A stretch of 64,000 nucleotides of DNA from assembly GCF_048771995.1 (NCBI RefSeq), contig NC_133036.1:18135001-18199000 (forward strand), in the 5' to 3' direction. The DNA comes from Taeniopygia guttata. Taxonomy: Eukaryota > Chordata > Aves > Passeriformes > Estrildidae. Made by a program: the position numbers and the translations under genes. The notes under the pieces are model-generated. The model was not told the DNA's origin. It ran no database searches and saw only the letters and a program-made list of their open reading frames with translations. Shown here one piece after another: positions 1-12,218 of this stretch (position 1 is its first letter; each line of letters opens with the position of its first letter).

Positions 1-3000
1 AATGAGCGAAAAGATTATGTATGATTTATAACCTGCCTCATTCTATGCAGTTACAAAGAAAAATGTTGATGCTACTTTTTGTCTGCAGTTGTCATGTTGT
101 AGAATAATTTAAATGTGAGCCATGAAATAATACTGAGGTGCCTGGAGGTGGTGGGGAGCAGCTCTGGGGCAGCCTGGAGCCCTGGCAGGAGCTCGGGGAA
201 GGGCAGGGAGGCTGTGGGGCTCTGCCCATGAGGAGTTGGGGGACTGCTGGCAGCCCAGGGATGAGAAGCTCTCTGACACTGTGTGTGGTTAATGCAGCTG
301 ATGTTTGGTAGTTCTGTTCACACAAACACATGCTTGGCAGTCATGAGCAAACTCCCAAATGAGTGAAGAAATTACTTCTCAAAATATCTTTGCCAAAATT
401 TGTAACAGTCTTGGCTGGAACATGTGGCCTAAGAGCTCAGTGTGCTGTGTTTTGATTGTGGGAGTCCAGGGCATCCCTCTGGCTGCCCTGGCAGGTCTGG
501 GACCCTGGCAGGGGTCAGGAACCCCCCTGGACAGAGCCCCCAGAGACACTGCCTGTGATCTCTGTCCATGGAAAAGAGTTTTCAATCTTACAGGATTAAT
601 TACAACCTCTGAGTGTTTGATATAAGTAATAATTGTGTGGCACGGGTGCAAAAGTAAAATTTTAGGATTCTAGATTAGAGGTTCAAAGGGGACAAGATGG
701 AGGAAATTGGGTGTGTCTTGTCCTTTTCCTCCTTCTTCATGCCCTCCATGTTTCACTGTGGTGTTGGCATTTTTCTGTTGGTTCAGGCTGGGGACACACT
801 GTCCAACGTAGGTGACAGATATTGGCACGTTATTGTAAATCCAGCACAGGTAGTTTCTGGTATTTAATGTTTGTAACATCCCACTGAGGGCAGAGCCCCA
901 CACGCTGCCCTGCAGGACAGAGCTGCGGCAGGGCAGCAGAACATGTTAGAGATAAACAGAATAAACAACCTTGAAACAGCACAGACCAATTATGGCTTCT
1001 GCTTTGGCTACGGAGCAGAAAGACAGAGACTTTCTACATCTCGGAATTACCAATACCTCATATTCTGACATTTGATGGGCCAGAATCAAGGAAACAAGTG
1101 TTTGAAAGACTTGAGAGACTTCATGAAATTTAAACTTTTTTTTTTTTTTTTTGAGAGGAAGAAGACTTTGAAAACAAATATCCAGAAAAATTAAAACACA
1201 GTCCTCCATCCATCAGCATTTTTTTTTCTTAAGCAGATTCAGTAAATCTGCTCGAGGGTAGTATCAAGGATGTGAACTTTGCTGTAAGTGGAACTTTGGA
1301 ATTTAGGATATGTTCTCCTGTGGTTCCTGCTTTCCTACTCCCCCTCGTGGACTAAGCTGCCAGGTTGTGTGAACCCGTGAGTGCTGTGCAGGCAAATCTG
1401 TGCTAAGCAGATTGCAGGCATTGAGATCTGCATGCACTGAGCAATCATGACTTAATGTAAGAATTGGTAATGCATAGTAGTGCTTTAATGGCACATTAAT
1501 TCACGAATAATTTAACAAAGTATGTAAAATGTTGATTTCCTGCTGTGCACTGCTAGGTTTCTACCATAGCCAGAAGCTTTTCCAGGCATACTGAAAAGGC
1601 CCAAGAAGCCCAAAAGCACAGAAAGTCCAGACAAGGTTCAGCTTAGCAGCATTATGTTAGCAGAGAGCTGTGGATGGCTCCTCAAAGAAACCAGGAAATG
1701 TACAAGGAACAAGTCACATCTTTTAATGATCAGTAAATAAACACGTGGCAACTGTAAGCAGATATTGTAGATTGGAGATATAAAAATAAGTGTCTCAGTG
1801 TGTCAGTCCTGACATGTACAATTGAATAACTGTCAGATTGACAGTCCCAAACTTTCCTGCTTTGTCTGAACTCAGAACTGGAATTTTTATTTTTCTGTCT
1901 TCAGCAAAATGCTGTTGAGCTTTGTTATGTGTAAGTCAACTGAAATCAACCCAGAACTGTAACCCAGAAAATAAGAAGATAATAGATTAATTTTTTAAAA
2001 GTATAATCCTTGAATGTTCTTTTTGCTGAAAAGGCTATAACGTGCTACTTATCTGAAGTGTCTGACTTCTGTTTAAGAAATTTTATCTAATTTTTATCTA
2101 AGGAAGTTTTCTTTAACACTTGTTGAGCGATACTTATTTTTCAGAATCTATCCAAAAGTATTTCCCTGAGTATTGGGAAATCTGACATCAATATATAATG
2201 CAAGATTATGTGAAATGTATTAAGCCTGATTTCTTCCCCTGCAGGAACAGCTGAAGCTGTTAGAATTCAGGAGAATATGGTGGATTTGGATCATGGGGGA
2301 CTAGGCTAGCCCTGACAATTTTCACTCTGGCATTCTCTTTTTTTCCTTATGGAAGAGTAGATACCAAATGGCTGGCTGTACTGAGAAAGCATTTGAAGTT
2401 CTTCTTAACAACAAAGAGTATCTCTGTGAGCTGACAGTCCACATACCTTTTGGAAAACAAAGATTAATAGTGCATGCAGCAGACAAAGACTGTGTAAGTC
2501 TAGAAGGGCACTTTTGACTGCAAAACTTTTTTGACTCAATAGAACAAGAACACACAATAGCTTTGATCTATTTTTTTCTTTGATCTTAGAGACATTCCTA
2601 ATCATTCTTGTGTCAGTACATTGACACACACTGAGAAAATAAGTGAAAAAGTGAAAAATAAATTTACTTTCAAGTTTTGTCTGTTACCAAGGGCTGCCAA
2701 GTTATCAGGATAGCTCCTTCCAGTGAAAGTCCTTGTGAGGGAGCAGCTCTAGATCTGACACTTGGTGTCAGAAAGGGTAGTTGCAGTCAGATACAAGATT
2801 TTATTCTCATATTGAAGACAAATGAAACAACATATCAAGAAGGGAGTTTATGTTGCCTACTTTATGACTGATTCTAAAATCTCTTTGTACTTACACAAAC
2901 AAAAATCTGATTGGAGAAATTAGGTTAATGATGGAAATGGACCTAGGTGAAGGTATGATGACTGATCCTGTGATCCTCTGAAATGTGAGTTACTCTGCAT

Positions 3001-3107
3001 CTCAGCAGTCCTCATGGGTTTTTGTGCTGGGATGCTTACAGTCACTGGGCACCATAATCTACTTGTAAATTTTGTTTCATATTTTTATTTGTTTTACTAA
3101 AGAACTT
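1..3107. other. Intergenic, nothing recognised
   Basis: Mixed-composition DNA contains a T-run at about 1137-1152. I find no exon, RNA gene or clear mobile element on either strand. Confidence 0.5.
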
Positions 3108-3700
3108 CATAGAAACAGAACTTTTAGGTTGGAAGGAGCCTTAAAGTTCACCCAGTTCCATCCCTCTGCCATGGGCAGAGATATCTTCCACTATCCCAAT
3201 GGGCTCCAAGTCCTGTCCAGCCTGGCCTTGGACACTTCCAGGGATGCAGCACCCACAGCTTCTCTGGGCAACCTAAGGGCCAGGGTGTCACCACCCTCAC
3301 AGCAGAGAGCTTCCTCCTAATACCAATCTAAACCTACCCACTTTTAGCTTGAAGCCATTTTCTCTTTTCCTGTTGCTTCAGGCCCTTTTAAATAGCCTCT
3401 CTCCATCTTTCTTGCAAGCTCCCTTCAGGCCCTGGAAAGGTACAATTAGGTCACCCCAAAGCTTCTCTTCTCCAGGCTGAACAATCACAATTATCTCAGT
3501 CTTTCCACATAACAGAGAGCTGCCCCAGCCCTCTGACCATCTTGGTGGCCTCCTCTGGACCTGGTCCCAGAGCTTCCTGCCTTTCCTGTGCTGAGGAGCC
3601 CAGGGCTGGAGGCAGTGCTTCAGGTGGGATCTCACCAGAGCAGAGGGACAGGATCGCCTTCCTTGACCTGCTGGCCATGCTTCTTTTGATGCTTTACTTC
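3108..3700 (-). mobile_element. CR1 LINE fragment, minus orientation
   Basis: The plus strand reads as antisense CR1. It begins CATAGAAACAG...TTTAGGTTGGAAGGAGCCTT, then CCAGCCTGGCCTTGGACACT, CTTCTCTGGGCAACCT and CTCCAGGCTGAACAATCACA, and ends CTGCTGGCCATGCTTCTTTT. The element's 3' end is at 3108. It is 5'-truncated near 3700 and carries no intact frame. Confidence 0.95.
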
Positions 3701-3865
3701 AAAGCTTTATTTATGGGTTAGGACTGATTATGTTTTGGGTGTCATACAGATAAAACAGGAAGATAGCCTTTTTCCTGAAATCACTTAAATTAATCACCTG
3801 TGTGTGACAGGGTAAGTAGATAGAAGGTGATGGAGAAGTACCATGGCCTCAGCTTTCCCCATGGC

Positions 3866-4091
3866 AGGCTTGATTTGGATATTTGAAAAAAATTCTTCAT
3901 GCAAAGACTTGTCAAGCATTGTAACAGGCTACCAGGGCAGTGGTGGTGTCATCATCCCCAGAGGGGTCTAAAGGGAGGGGCTGTAAATGTGGCACTAAGG
4001 GATGTGGTTTAGTGGTGGGCCTGGCAGCAGGGGGTTGTTGCTTGAACTTCATCACCTTAAAGGTCTTTTCCAACCAAAATGGTTCTATGAT
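3866..4091 (+). mobile_element. CR1 LINE 3' fragment, plus orientation
   Basis: The segment reads CTTGTCAAGCATTGTAACAG, then CTACCAGGGCAGTGGTGGTG, GGCACTAAGGGATGTGGTTT and CTTAAAGGTCTTTTCCAACC, and ends GGTTCTATGA, the CR1 3' terminus. It lies in the opposite direction to the CR1 just upstream. Confidence 0.95.
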
Positions 4092-4516
4092 AAATGAGCC
4101 AGTAATTCAGTATGGGTCATCATCTCAGCACTTCAGCAGTCTGTTGATTGCTGCTCTATCAAAACAAAAGGACGTTTAAGTGGTAATGCCTTAAGTTTTA
4201 GCTTTTATATTTTTTCAGATCCTGTATTTCATTAAGGTATAAGTCTGAGCTCCGTATTTTGGTCAGACAAAACAATCCTCCTAGGCCTGAGAACCAAGGT
4301 CACCATCTGCCTCAGGCCTTGAAAAGTGTGAACAAAAGTGAATTGGGGGGAATATGACTTCATTTTCTCAAGTGGTAATTGGACAATTAACCCCTGATAT
4401 GCAAATAGACCAAACTTACATCTAAGAAACTCATGACCACCATCTATTTTGTGTAGTCTCTGCAAGGCTTTTGCACTGCCCAGGTGTATCAATTGAAGGG
4501 GGAAGGAATGAAGGAC

Positions 4517-4734
4517 TTGTCTTTACAAACAAGCTGTGAGTCTGCTGGTAAATAGAGCTAGATACTGAGAGATAAAAGAAACAATGGGAAGGATTCCATT
4601 GATTGGTTAATGCAATGAGAGAGATTTGTCTTTACAAACAAAGTGTAGGTCTGCTGATAAATAAAACTGGATACTGAGAGATGAAAGAAACAATGGGAAG
4701 AACCATAAATTCCATAAGGAATTCCACTAATTGA
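4517..4734 (+). repeat. Two tandem units of 109 bp
   Basis: Unit 1 (4517-4625) and unit 2 (4626 to about 4734) both start TTGTCTTTACAAACAA and share GGATACTGAGAGAT-like and GAAAGAAACAATGGGAAG blocks. They differ at roughly one base in eight, so the duplication is old. The function is unknown. The region may belong to an old LTR that runs to about 5040. Confidence 0.85.
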
Positions 4735-5316
4735 CACAAGGAAAAAACAAAGGTGTACCTTTGTCAAGTACCTCAGCCAATGGGGAAAGAGATAGGGAAA
4801 TGCAGTCAGGAAATAAAGATGAAAAGGAGGCTGCGTTCTCCTAAAATTAGAGAGACCCCCAAAGGAAATTTCCTATGGCCTCCCCCTTTATTTGAATAGA
4901 GTTACAGGACTCCTCTGTCTCCTTTTTGAACATAAACCTCTGGTGTTTGTGGATTAATTTTCCTGACAAAGGCCTTTACTAAGTACCTACTTTATTCTTT
5001 GAACACTGTCTAGCCTGTGTTCTAGGTAGCCACTCCAAGGCATCAGTGGGATTTTTTTATTATGAGAGAGATTTCCAGTTATTTATAGATGAATCCTTCA
5101 AAACATGAAGGACAGCAAAGGGAACCCCCTGCATTTTGAAAATGTAACCGTGACAAAGGCTGGCATCAGACGTAAGGCACGAGGGAGATGAGTATCTGAG
5201 AATAAATCACAGAGCTTTGTATTTGAAGACAAGAGATTGTATTTGTGACTGAGAATCAGGAATCAATGAAAAACCAGAGGGAAGGACATAAAAGAGACAT
5301 TGAAGGTGAATTTGTG
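4735..5316 (+). other. Unassigned AT-rich segment, possibly old LTR remains
   Basis: The stretch 4790-5040 has an LTR-like feel (a polyadenylation-like AATAAAGATG at about 4813, then CTCTGTCTCCTTTTTGAACA). I cannot assign a family or ends. Confidence 0.3.
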
Positions 5317-5852
5317 TGTTGGATGTTAGAATTTTTCCTTTTTTTTAATTTCTCTCAGGGAATTTTGTCTCATTTGTTGCTAAGAAACAAGAATGACAAG
5401 ACAAAAGAAGAGGCTAAAGTGGGGTATGGATGTAGCTGCACTCTTGTAGCTCAGGGATTTTCTCTTGGAAGGGCAGGGATCCAGCGAGATTTTGGCAGGG
5501 GGCTGGCCTTGTCTCCTCTCACTCTTGGGTTTGGAGGGAACTGTGGCAAGCACATTTCTCTCCCTCTCAGGATTTTTCATAGAGGTGCACAGAAAGAAAT
5601 GAAGGAGAAAACAATTTCTATTTCTGCTCCCTGTTTTCCTGTGTGGAATGTGTTTGGAGAATTGTTTACCTGGAGTGAGTGCTTGGTTGGATTCTGGTGA
5701 GGATTGTTTGAGCCTGATGGCCAATCCAACCCACCTGGGGCTGGACTGTCAGAGAGGGTCAGGAGTTGGGTTAAAATTAGAGTCAGAGAAAGTAGTATGT
5801 AGTTTTAGTGTTCTCCTTTTATATATTATATTAATTGTTATAAATGAAAATT
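5317..5852 (+). mobile_element. LTR-like fossil, first copy, interrupted by a younger LTR
   Basis: The left 320 bases match the repeat at 12562. The right part (about 5690-5852) carries GGCCAATCCAACCCACCTGG, then GGCTGGACTGTCAGAGAGGG and an AT-rich end, which resembles the 3' part of an avian ERVL-type LTR by memory. The segment stops where the minus-strand LTR at 5853 inserted. It may resume after 6402. No viral gene is attached. Confidence 0.55.
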
Positions 5853-6398
5853 TGTCCAGCCAAATTAATATGGAAAATAAAATATTTATTTTGCAATCAA
5901 ATTCTATCTAGCCAGCCACAAGGAAAGAACAGAGCCGAGCCCGGGGTTGGCCCTGGGTGTGCAATGAGGAGTCAGCCTCAGCAGAGGTTTTCCTCCATGC
6001 CCACACGCCTCCATCCTGGCACAAGCGGTTTTTATAGGGAAAATCCCGCCTGAGGCCAAGATTTCGGCAGTCAGTCTTTTCTTCCATTCAGAGTCCATAG
6101 GTTAATAAGATTTTCTTTTTTGGTGATGAGGGAGAACAATTCACTGTCCAGAGTTGTTGAATCCCTTGATGAAATTTACTGGAACGCTGTATTCACATGT
6201 ATCTGCCCGAGGATTTCCATGAGATCCATCCAGGGTCGTTCACCCGATGATCAGCGCCTGGGGTCCCTGTATCTCCTGGCCGAGCCACATCCTTTTACGT
6301 GTAAATCGGGTTCTAATATACACCAGGTTTCGCCGAGGGTGGACGTGTATACTCTAACAAATATTCAATATCACGTATATCATATTAGAAATGGCACA
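5853..6398 (-). mobile_element. Solo LTR fossil, minus strand, with 4-bp target duplication
   Basis: Read on the minus strand the element starts TGTGCCATTTC and ends GGCTGGACA. It has a TATA box CTATAAAAACC (plus 6028-6038) and an AATAAA signal (plus 5885-5890) in the right order for U3-R-U5. The same four bases, AATT, flank it at 5849-5852 and 6399-6402. A 4-bp duplication is typical of gammaretrovirus-like elements. It keeps many CpGs despite lying in AT-rich DNA, so it looks rather young. It is a solo LTR of 546 bp that looks whole. Confidence 0.8.
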
Positions 6399-6729
6399 AA
6401 TTATATCTACTACACATACCAAAACCAAGACACTGTGGAGGAGTGTTGCACGTGGATGCAAGTACGGGAGCCTGCACTTATGAAGAAAATTATGTTGCAA
6501 CAACTGGTACAGAAATGGCAGGTCTTAGCAGCCTGAGCTTTAATTATGTGAATGATAATGGAAAGCCATATAATTTATGAAGAAAGGCTTGCTAGGATTT
6601 AGGTATGGACATGGATGTGAGAGTCTAAGGAGTGCTCTTTTCAAGAAATTTTTGGTGAAAACTGAGAGAAAGGAGGTAAATAGAAATCTGTATGTGATAG
6701 GGGAAGAATTCTATCTTGGTTGATATTAA

Positions 6730-8075
6730 AAAGAAAGAATAGGATACTACAATCTTGTCAATCTCACCTCAGTGCCTGGAAATGTCATGGAAAAAAATTA
6801 CTGGGAGGTATTGAAAAATACCTGGAGAACCACACAGTCATCAGTCACAGCCAGCATGGCTCCATGAGAGGGAAGTCCTGCTTGTCAATCCTGATTTCCT
6901 TCTAAGACAGAGTAACCCATCTGGCTGATCTAGGAAAACCACTAGATGTAATAATTTTGGATTTCAGTAAAGTTTTTGATACCATCTTTGCCAGGATCCT
7001 TCTGGACAAAATGTCCAGGGCACAGCTGGATAAACACATGGTGGGACGGGTGAGCAGCTGGGTCACGGCTGGGCACAAAGGGTGACAGTGGCTGGGTGAC
7101 ATCAGATGGGGCCTGTCACCACTGGGGTTCTGCAGGGCTCCATCCTCAGCCCTGTGCTCGTCATCTTCGTTCATGATCTGGACCCAGGACCCAAAGGAAG
7201 CTCAGGGAGCTGCTGATGGCACTGAATGAGGAGGAGCTGCTGCCTCCTGTGAGGGCAGAGGCCCTGCAGAGGTGCCGGCACATGGAGGAAGGGCAGTCCC
7301 AGCCAAGGGAGCTGAGCTCAGGCAGGGCCGGGCTCTGCCCTGGGCCGGGCAGCCCTGGCTGGGGGTGCTCTGGGCAGGGAGAGGCTGAGGGCAGCTGCAG
7401 GAAGGGCCCTGGGGCTCTGCTCCGTGGGCAGCTGGAGCTGGGCCAGCAGTGCCCTGGCAGCCAGGAGGGACATCCCTGTCCTGGGGCACTGCCGGGCCAG
7501 GAGGGACATCCCTGTCCTGGGCACTGCCAGGCCAGGAGGGACATCCCTGTCCTGGGGCACTGCCAGGCCAGGAGGGACATCCCTGTCCTGGGGCACTGCC
7601 AGGCCAGGAGGGACATCCCTGTCCTGGGGCACTGCCGGGCCAGGAGGGCACTGCTCTGCTCTGCTCTGGGCTGGGGTCTCACCTTCAGTGCCGGGGCAGT
7701 TTGGGGCACCACAGCACCAGAAGGACAGGAAGGCACTGGGGAGTGCCCAAAGGAGGCCTGAGGATGGGAAGGGTCTGCAGGGGAAGGGTCTCCCTCAGTG
7801 AAGAGCAGCCCAGGGCACTGGGTGTGCTCAGCCTGGAGAAGAGGAGACTGAGCTCAGACCTCACTGGAATCTTCAGCATCGTCACAAAGGGCAGCACAGA
7901 GGCAATACCAACCTCTGCTCTGTGCCCAGGGACAGGACCCGAGGAAACAGCAGCATGAAGCTGAATCAGGAGAGGTTTTGCTTGGTTATTAGGAAAAAGT
8001 TATTTCCCCATAAGGTGGTCAGGCACCCAAACAGGCTCCCCAGGGTGGAGGTCACAGCTCCAAGCCTATTCCAGT
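6730..8075 (+). mobile_element. CR1 LINE fragment (reverse-transcriptase region onward), internally rearranged
   Basis: The left part matches CR1 ORF2 DNA: GTCAATCTCACCTCAGTGCC, then CACAGCCAGCATGGCTCCAT, GATTTCAGTAAAGTTTTTGA (the DFSKAFD motif region, damaged) and GGTTCTGCAGGGCTCCATCC (the QGS motif region). The right part has CTCAGCCTGGAGAAGAGGAG and continues to about 8075 without the usual 3' tail. A minisatellite at 7460-7639 has grown inside it. Many stops and frame breaks make it inactive. Confidence 0.9.
7460..7639 (+). repeat. 36-bp minisatellite inside the CR1 copy
   Basis: Five near-identical units are built on GCCAGGAGGGACATCCCTGT followed by CCTGGGGCACTGCCAG. One unit is a base shorter. 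The unit closely matches the CR1 segment it sits in, so it grew from CR1 DNA. The period is a multiple of three and lacks stops, which keeps several frames open on both strands. Confidence 0.93.
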
Positions 8076-9040
8076 TATGTCTTTGCTCCTCTATGCTCCT
8101 ACTTTTCTGCATCCTTCACTTTCATTTATGCTACCCACACTCTACTAGCAGACTGTTTACTGCCAGTTTCCTTCATCCACATGAACAACCATAAATCTCC
8201 CCTTCTTCTCATCTAAAATTTGTAGAGGGTCTCTTAAAGCTTTTCTGTTTTGCCTATTATGGCTCTTGAATCCAAAAGTAATCTTTTGTCGTTGTAAATG
8301 CATGGTGGAATAGTTTGATAGATTATGGCCCCTTTCAGGGCAAAGGACTTGTCTAAATCTGATTCTGAGTTACACAGGACTGGAAGTCTCATTGTCTTGT
8401 GTTCTGAAAGATATATAAAAATATACATCACTTATATATAGAACAACATTGAATTAGCTGAAGTGCAGGGCTTTGTTTGTCAGTGAGATTTATACCTTCA
8501 GAGAAGTTCTCATTCTCTGTTATGCAGCCTTTCCATTCAGCTTGTCTTGTCAATTAAAGAAAAAATGCATCCTGATCCAGTGGCAATATGTGAACATAAT
8601 AATTAAAATAACTGCAGCATATATTAATATTTAAATAAGTAACATAGTGCCTCCAGTGGTACTATTTCTGGATTTTTTTCATCACTAAATAGTAAAAATG
8701 CTATGCTGTCTATTGCAATTTTGTATATTTTTTAAAATTGCTGAGCAGAAAGTAAAATACCATTGAGTACAGATCTGTGAAACAATTTTCCAATGAAAAA
8801 TGCTGCAAGTTCATAAAATTCATGTGGTCTTGTGCTTTATGTATTTCTATTTAGGATTAGAGATTGTGTTGGCTGCAGGAATTATACACATGGAGAAAAA
8901 AGATTAGTAATACAGTAATATTTTTAGTTGTCAGAATGTTAATGAATCAAATTCCTCTGATGATATATACATAAGTGACAGTTTATGAGCTTCATAAAAA
9001 CAAAAAGCCAAAATGTTGCTAAAATGTTTCTCATATCTAG

Positions 9041-9087
9041 TGAAAAGGGGATTATTTTGATCTGAAATCAAAATAATCCCCTTTTCA
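9041..9087. repeat. Perfect 21-bp inverted repeat with 5-base loop
   Basis: The left arm (9041-9061, TGAAAAGGGGATTATTTTGAT) and the right arm (9067-9087) are exact reverse complements around the loop CTGAA. With one bulged base the pairing extends by AG/CT outside. No transposon family is recognised. Confidence 0.95.
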
Positions 9088-12000
9088 ACTAAGCTGTGCA
9101 ATAATTTTTGCTGTAGCCCTTAAGAATCTAATTTTAATTAGTGGGTGTGAGAAGGTGAAACAATTGTCTGAATCGTATGTTGAAAAATACTTGTATATAT
9201 CCTTTTAAATGCATCTTGCAGAAGGTACAACTGCAAAATTTCTATTTATTGCTTTGTTATTGATAAATAAGAAAACAAACATTCTTTGTTAGCACAATAA
9301 AATATAATCAGGGTAAGTAGGCTTGATTTGAATCCTAGTTTTGGTGCTGCTAATTGCTTGATCTCAGGTAATTCTGAACATGAGCATTTCTTGCTTTTTT
9401 CATATACAAATGGGTAAGATAATAATAACCCACCTCAGAAGAGCTGTTTAAGATTGACTAAATTAGCATTTTAAGATTTTAACAGGATGTCCTTGTCTAA
9501 TTCTAAGTTTATTACTAATGAAAAAATAGAATAATTTGATTTTTGACAAGATTTGAAAGATTTTGAAAGACCTCAATCAGCTTCTACCAAAACAAAGTAC
9601 TAAGGATTTCTTTCCTAATCTGCTTATAGGTTATAGGAAATCTGCCAAAAAAACTCCTCAGACCTTTAAGAATGTTTATTTTCCCTTTATTGGACAATGG
9701 AACATGAAGACATTGTAATTTCATGTAATATTTCCTGGGACAGGAAGTATGGAGTATATGGTTGAGACAAAGAAAATACCACAGATGTTTTTGATGCAAT
9801 ACATCCAACAGTAATAGCACATATCCAAGGTAAAACAAGACTTATTACTTTTGTGTCTTGTTAATGTAGCTCTTGATTTAAAAAAAAAAAAAATTCTTAT
9901 TAAAAAAAAAAAAAAGATAAAACTAATTCATTCCATTCAGTTTGAAGATCCTTACTTGAGAAAGGCAAAAAGAGTCATCTGTAAAGACATTAAACCTACC
10001 ATTCTTCAGTATACTCTTATAGAAAGGAGATAATGGGCCAAAGTTAGACCAACAGTGATTGTTTTTTGACCAATAATTTTCCTTTGAAGGTAGTTTTTCT
10101 ACTGAGACCTCAGCTCTGCAAGGCTCCCACTCAGGTCAGTGAGTGACATTCCTTAAGAATTGGTTTCAGAATATGTAAGCAGCCTGTACATTTACATATG
10201 TAAAGTTAGCTCCAGTGAATCAGAGCCTGATGATAATTCATTTAGATTTAAAAATAAAACGTGCAACAAATGGACTGTAACAATTAGAATTCTGTTAGGT
10301 GACACTATCAGGAGATCTTTTTTCCACATCATTTTTCCTCATATGCTTTTGAAGAAAGATATTCCCAATTCCAGAAGCCTTGCTCAGTATGATCTCCTGA
10401 GCCTTCGCCCATAAGCTCACTTTGAAGTCAGCAACAGGAAAACCTTTATGTCAATTCAGGGCATTGTTACCATTTTAAGAAGGAAGGATGCAACAACAGA
10501 GATGTCAAATCAACTGTTAAAAATATTGATGGCATTAAATAAACTCAACCAATTTAGCTTTGCATTCTTAAAGCAATAATCACAGAGAGTCTGCCACTAG
10601 ACACTAATAAAATTGTCTTTGAGGAATTAGGAATTACTTTGGATGGGAAATTCAATCTGAAACACCACAAGGTTTCTTTTAAATTGCACTGTTTCCTGTA
10701 AGAGATGCTCATAAACTTTTCGTGCTCTGTAGATTTCAGGAAGCACTAGAGCTCTGGAACATCAGATTTCTCTTCTGACTGCTTTGATAATTGGACTTTA
10801 ATCTAGATTTTTTTTTTCTTTTTCCTCTGAATATTTGAGTTGAAATTTATGCATAGAGATAGATGGATTTCTTTTTTAATGAAAAAATGGGTGGGTTTTT
10901 TCTTTTTTGTAATGTATTAAAATGCAGGTGGGTTGTGGCTGCAGAACAATTTCTTGTTAAACTGCTTTTAACAGAGAAACCAGCTGGTCATTTGTTCCTT
11001 AATAACTTGGGTCCAGTCCTGCAAAATGACCTTTCAATAAATCTTGTAGCCTGTGCTGGCTGTGAGATTGTAAGCAGCTCCAGAGAGTTCACAGAACTGT
11101 TGGTGTGATTAAAATTCAGAATATGCTTCTGATGCTTTGCTGGATAGAGACAGGGATCTCAAAGTTGCAGGATGCACTTTGAGAGATTTGTAATGGTTAC
11201 AAAAGCTCACTCTTCAGTGCTCTTCATGTGTCAGGGGCAGCAATGCAATAGCAGATTGCTGCTTTGCTGCTGATAGTCATTGCTTGTGCACAGCAACCTG
11301 GGACAAAAGCTTAAAAATATGGGATATAAAGACAGGAGCATTTTAATGTCATGAACCTATTTCCTTGAACCAAGCATTTAAGGCCTCTGTCAGTTCCTCT
11401 CTTTTTAGCCAAAAAAGAGAGATGTGTCAATACTAGTGGGTGATGTATCTCAACACTCTGGACATCTCAGGTAAACCATGAGTGACTACTCTAATCATGT
11501 AAGTAATTAATTCATCATTTGCAGGAAAACATGTTTAATTATGACACATTTATGTCCCTCTAAATAAGTCAATTGAAGTTGATGGTTTGGGTTCTGTGTT
11601 AATGAGGTAACTTGAACATTTGCTTAATTGATATATCCATCAAGAAGTATAATAAGAACATAATGGAGTAAAAGCACAGCAGCGTGTTAGAAGATTAACT
11701 CAGCACTCACAGATATTGTCCTAACATTAACTGGTTAAAAAAAACTCCTTCAGTAAATACTGTACTGATCTGTAATAATTAGGAAAATGTGTATGTATTC
11801 ATTAGTACCCACAGCCCAGAGCACACGTGGCAGTAACACACACCTGAAAAATTCATGGACACTCTCAGCTGCTTTGAAGGAGCACAGGATCTAACATATT
11901 TGAAGCAGATGATACTTATGATTCTACAGCAGGACAATGCAGCACCTGTAACTAGGTGTCTGTTTGATGCTTGGATGAATAAAGAGAAATAATCAGTTTA

Positions 12001-12193
12001 CCTGTGTCTGCATGGAAGTAGTGGGGAGCTGCTTCTTACTGCCCTAGTTTCATTCCTGGATCAGAGACAACTCTTGGTCCCTCCACAACATGAAATAAGT
12101 GTTACTGCAAACCACTGCTGCTCTGAACAGCTCCTCTTCTCTTCGCTGCCAGGGGCTCATGTGAATTTCTACGTTGGGAAGTAGCTGGCTGGT

Positions 12194-12218
12194 TTCTTTT
12201 GCAGCTCCTGCAAAAGAA
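12194..12218. repeat. 11-bp inverted repeat with 3-base loop
   Basis: TTCTTTTGCAG and CTGCAAAAGAA pair exactly around CTC. A third copy of the left arm lies at 12228-12238. It is a small structure, possibly chance. Confidence 0.6.

Noticed and set aside
6120-6536. Plus-strand open frame of 138 codons
   Set aside because: It lies mostly antisense to the minus-strand LTR at 5853-6398 and crosses its boundary. It resembles no protein family.
7161-7958. Overlapping repeated-peptide frames on both strands
   Set aside because: They are the 36-bp minisatellite and CR1 DNA, open in several frames because of unit length.
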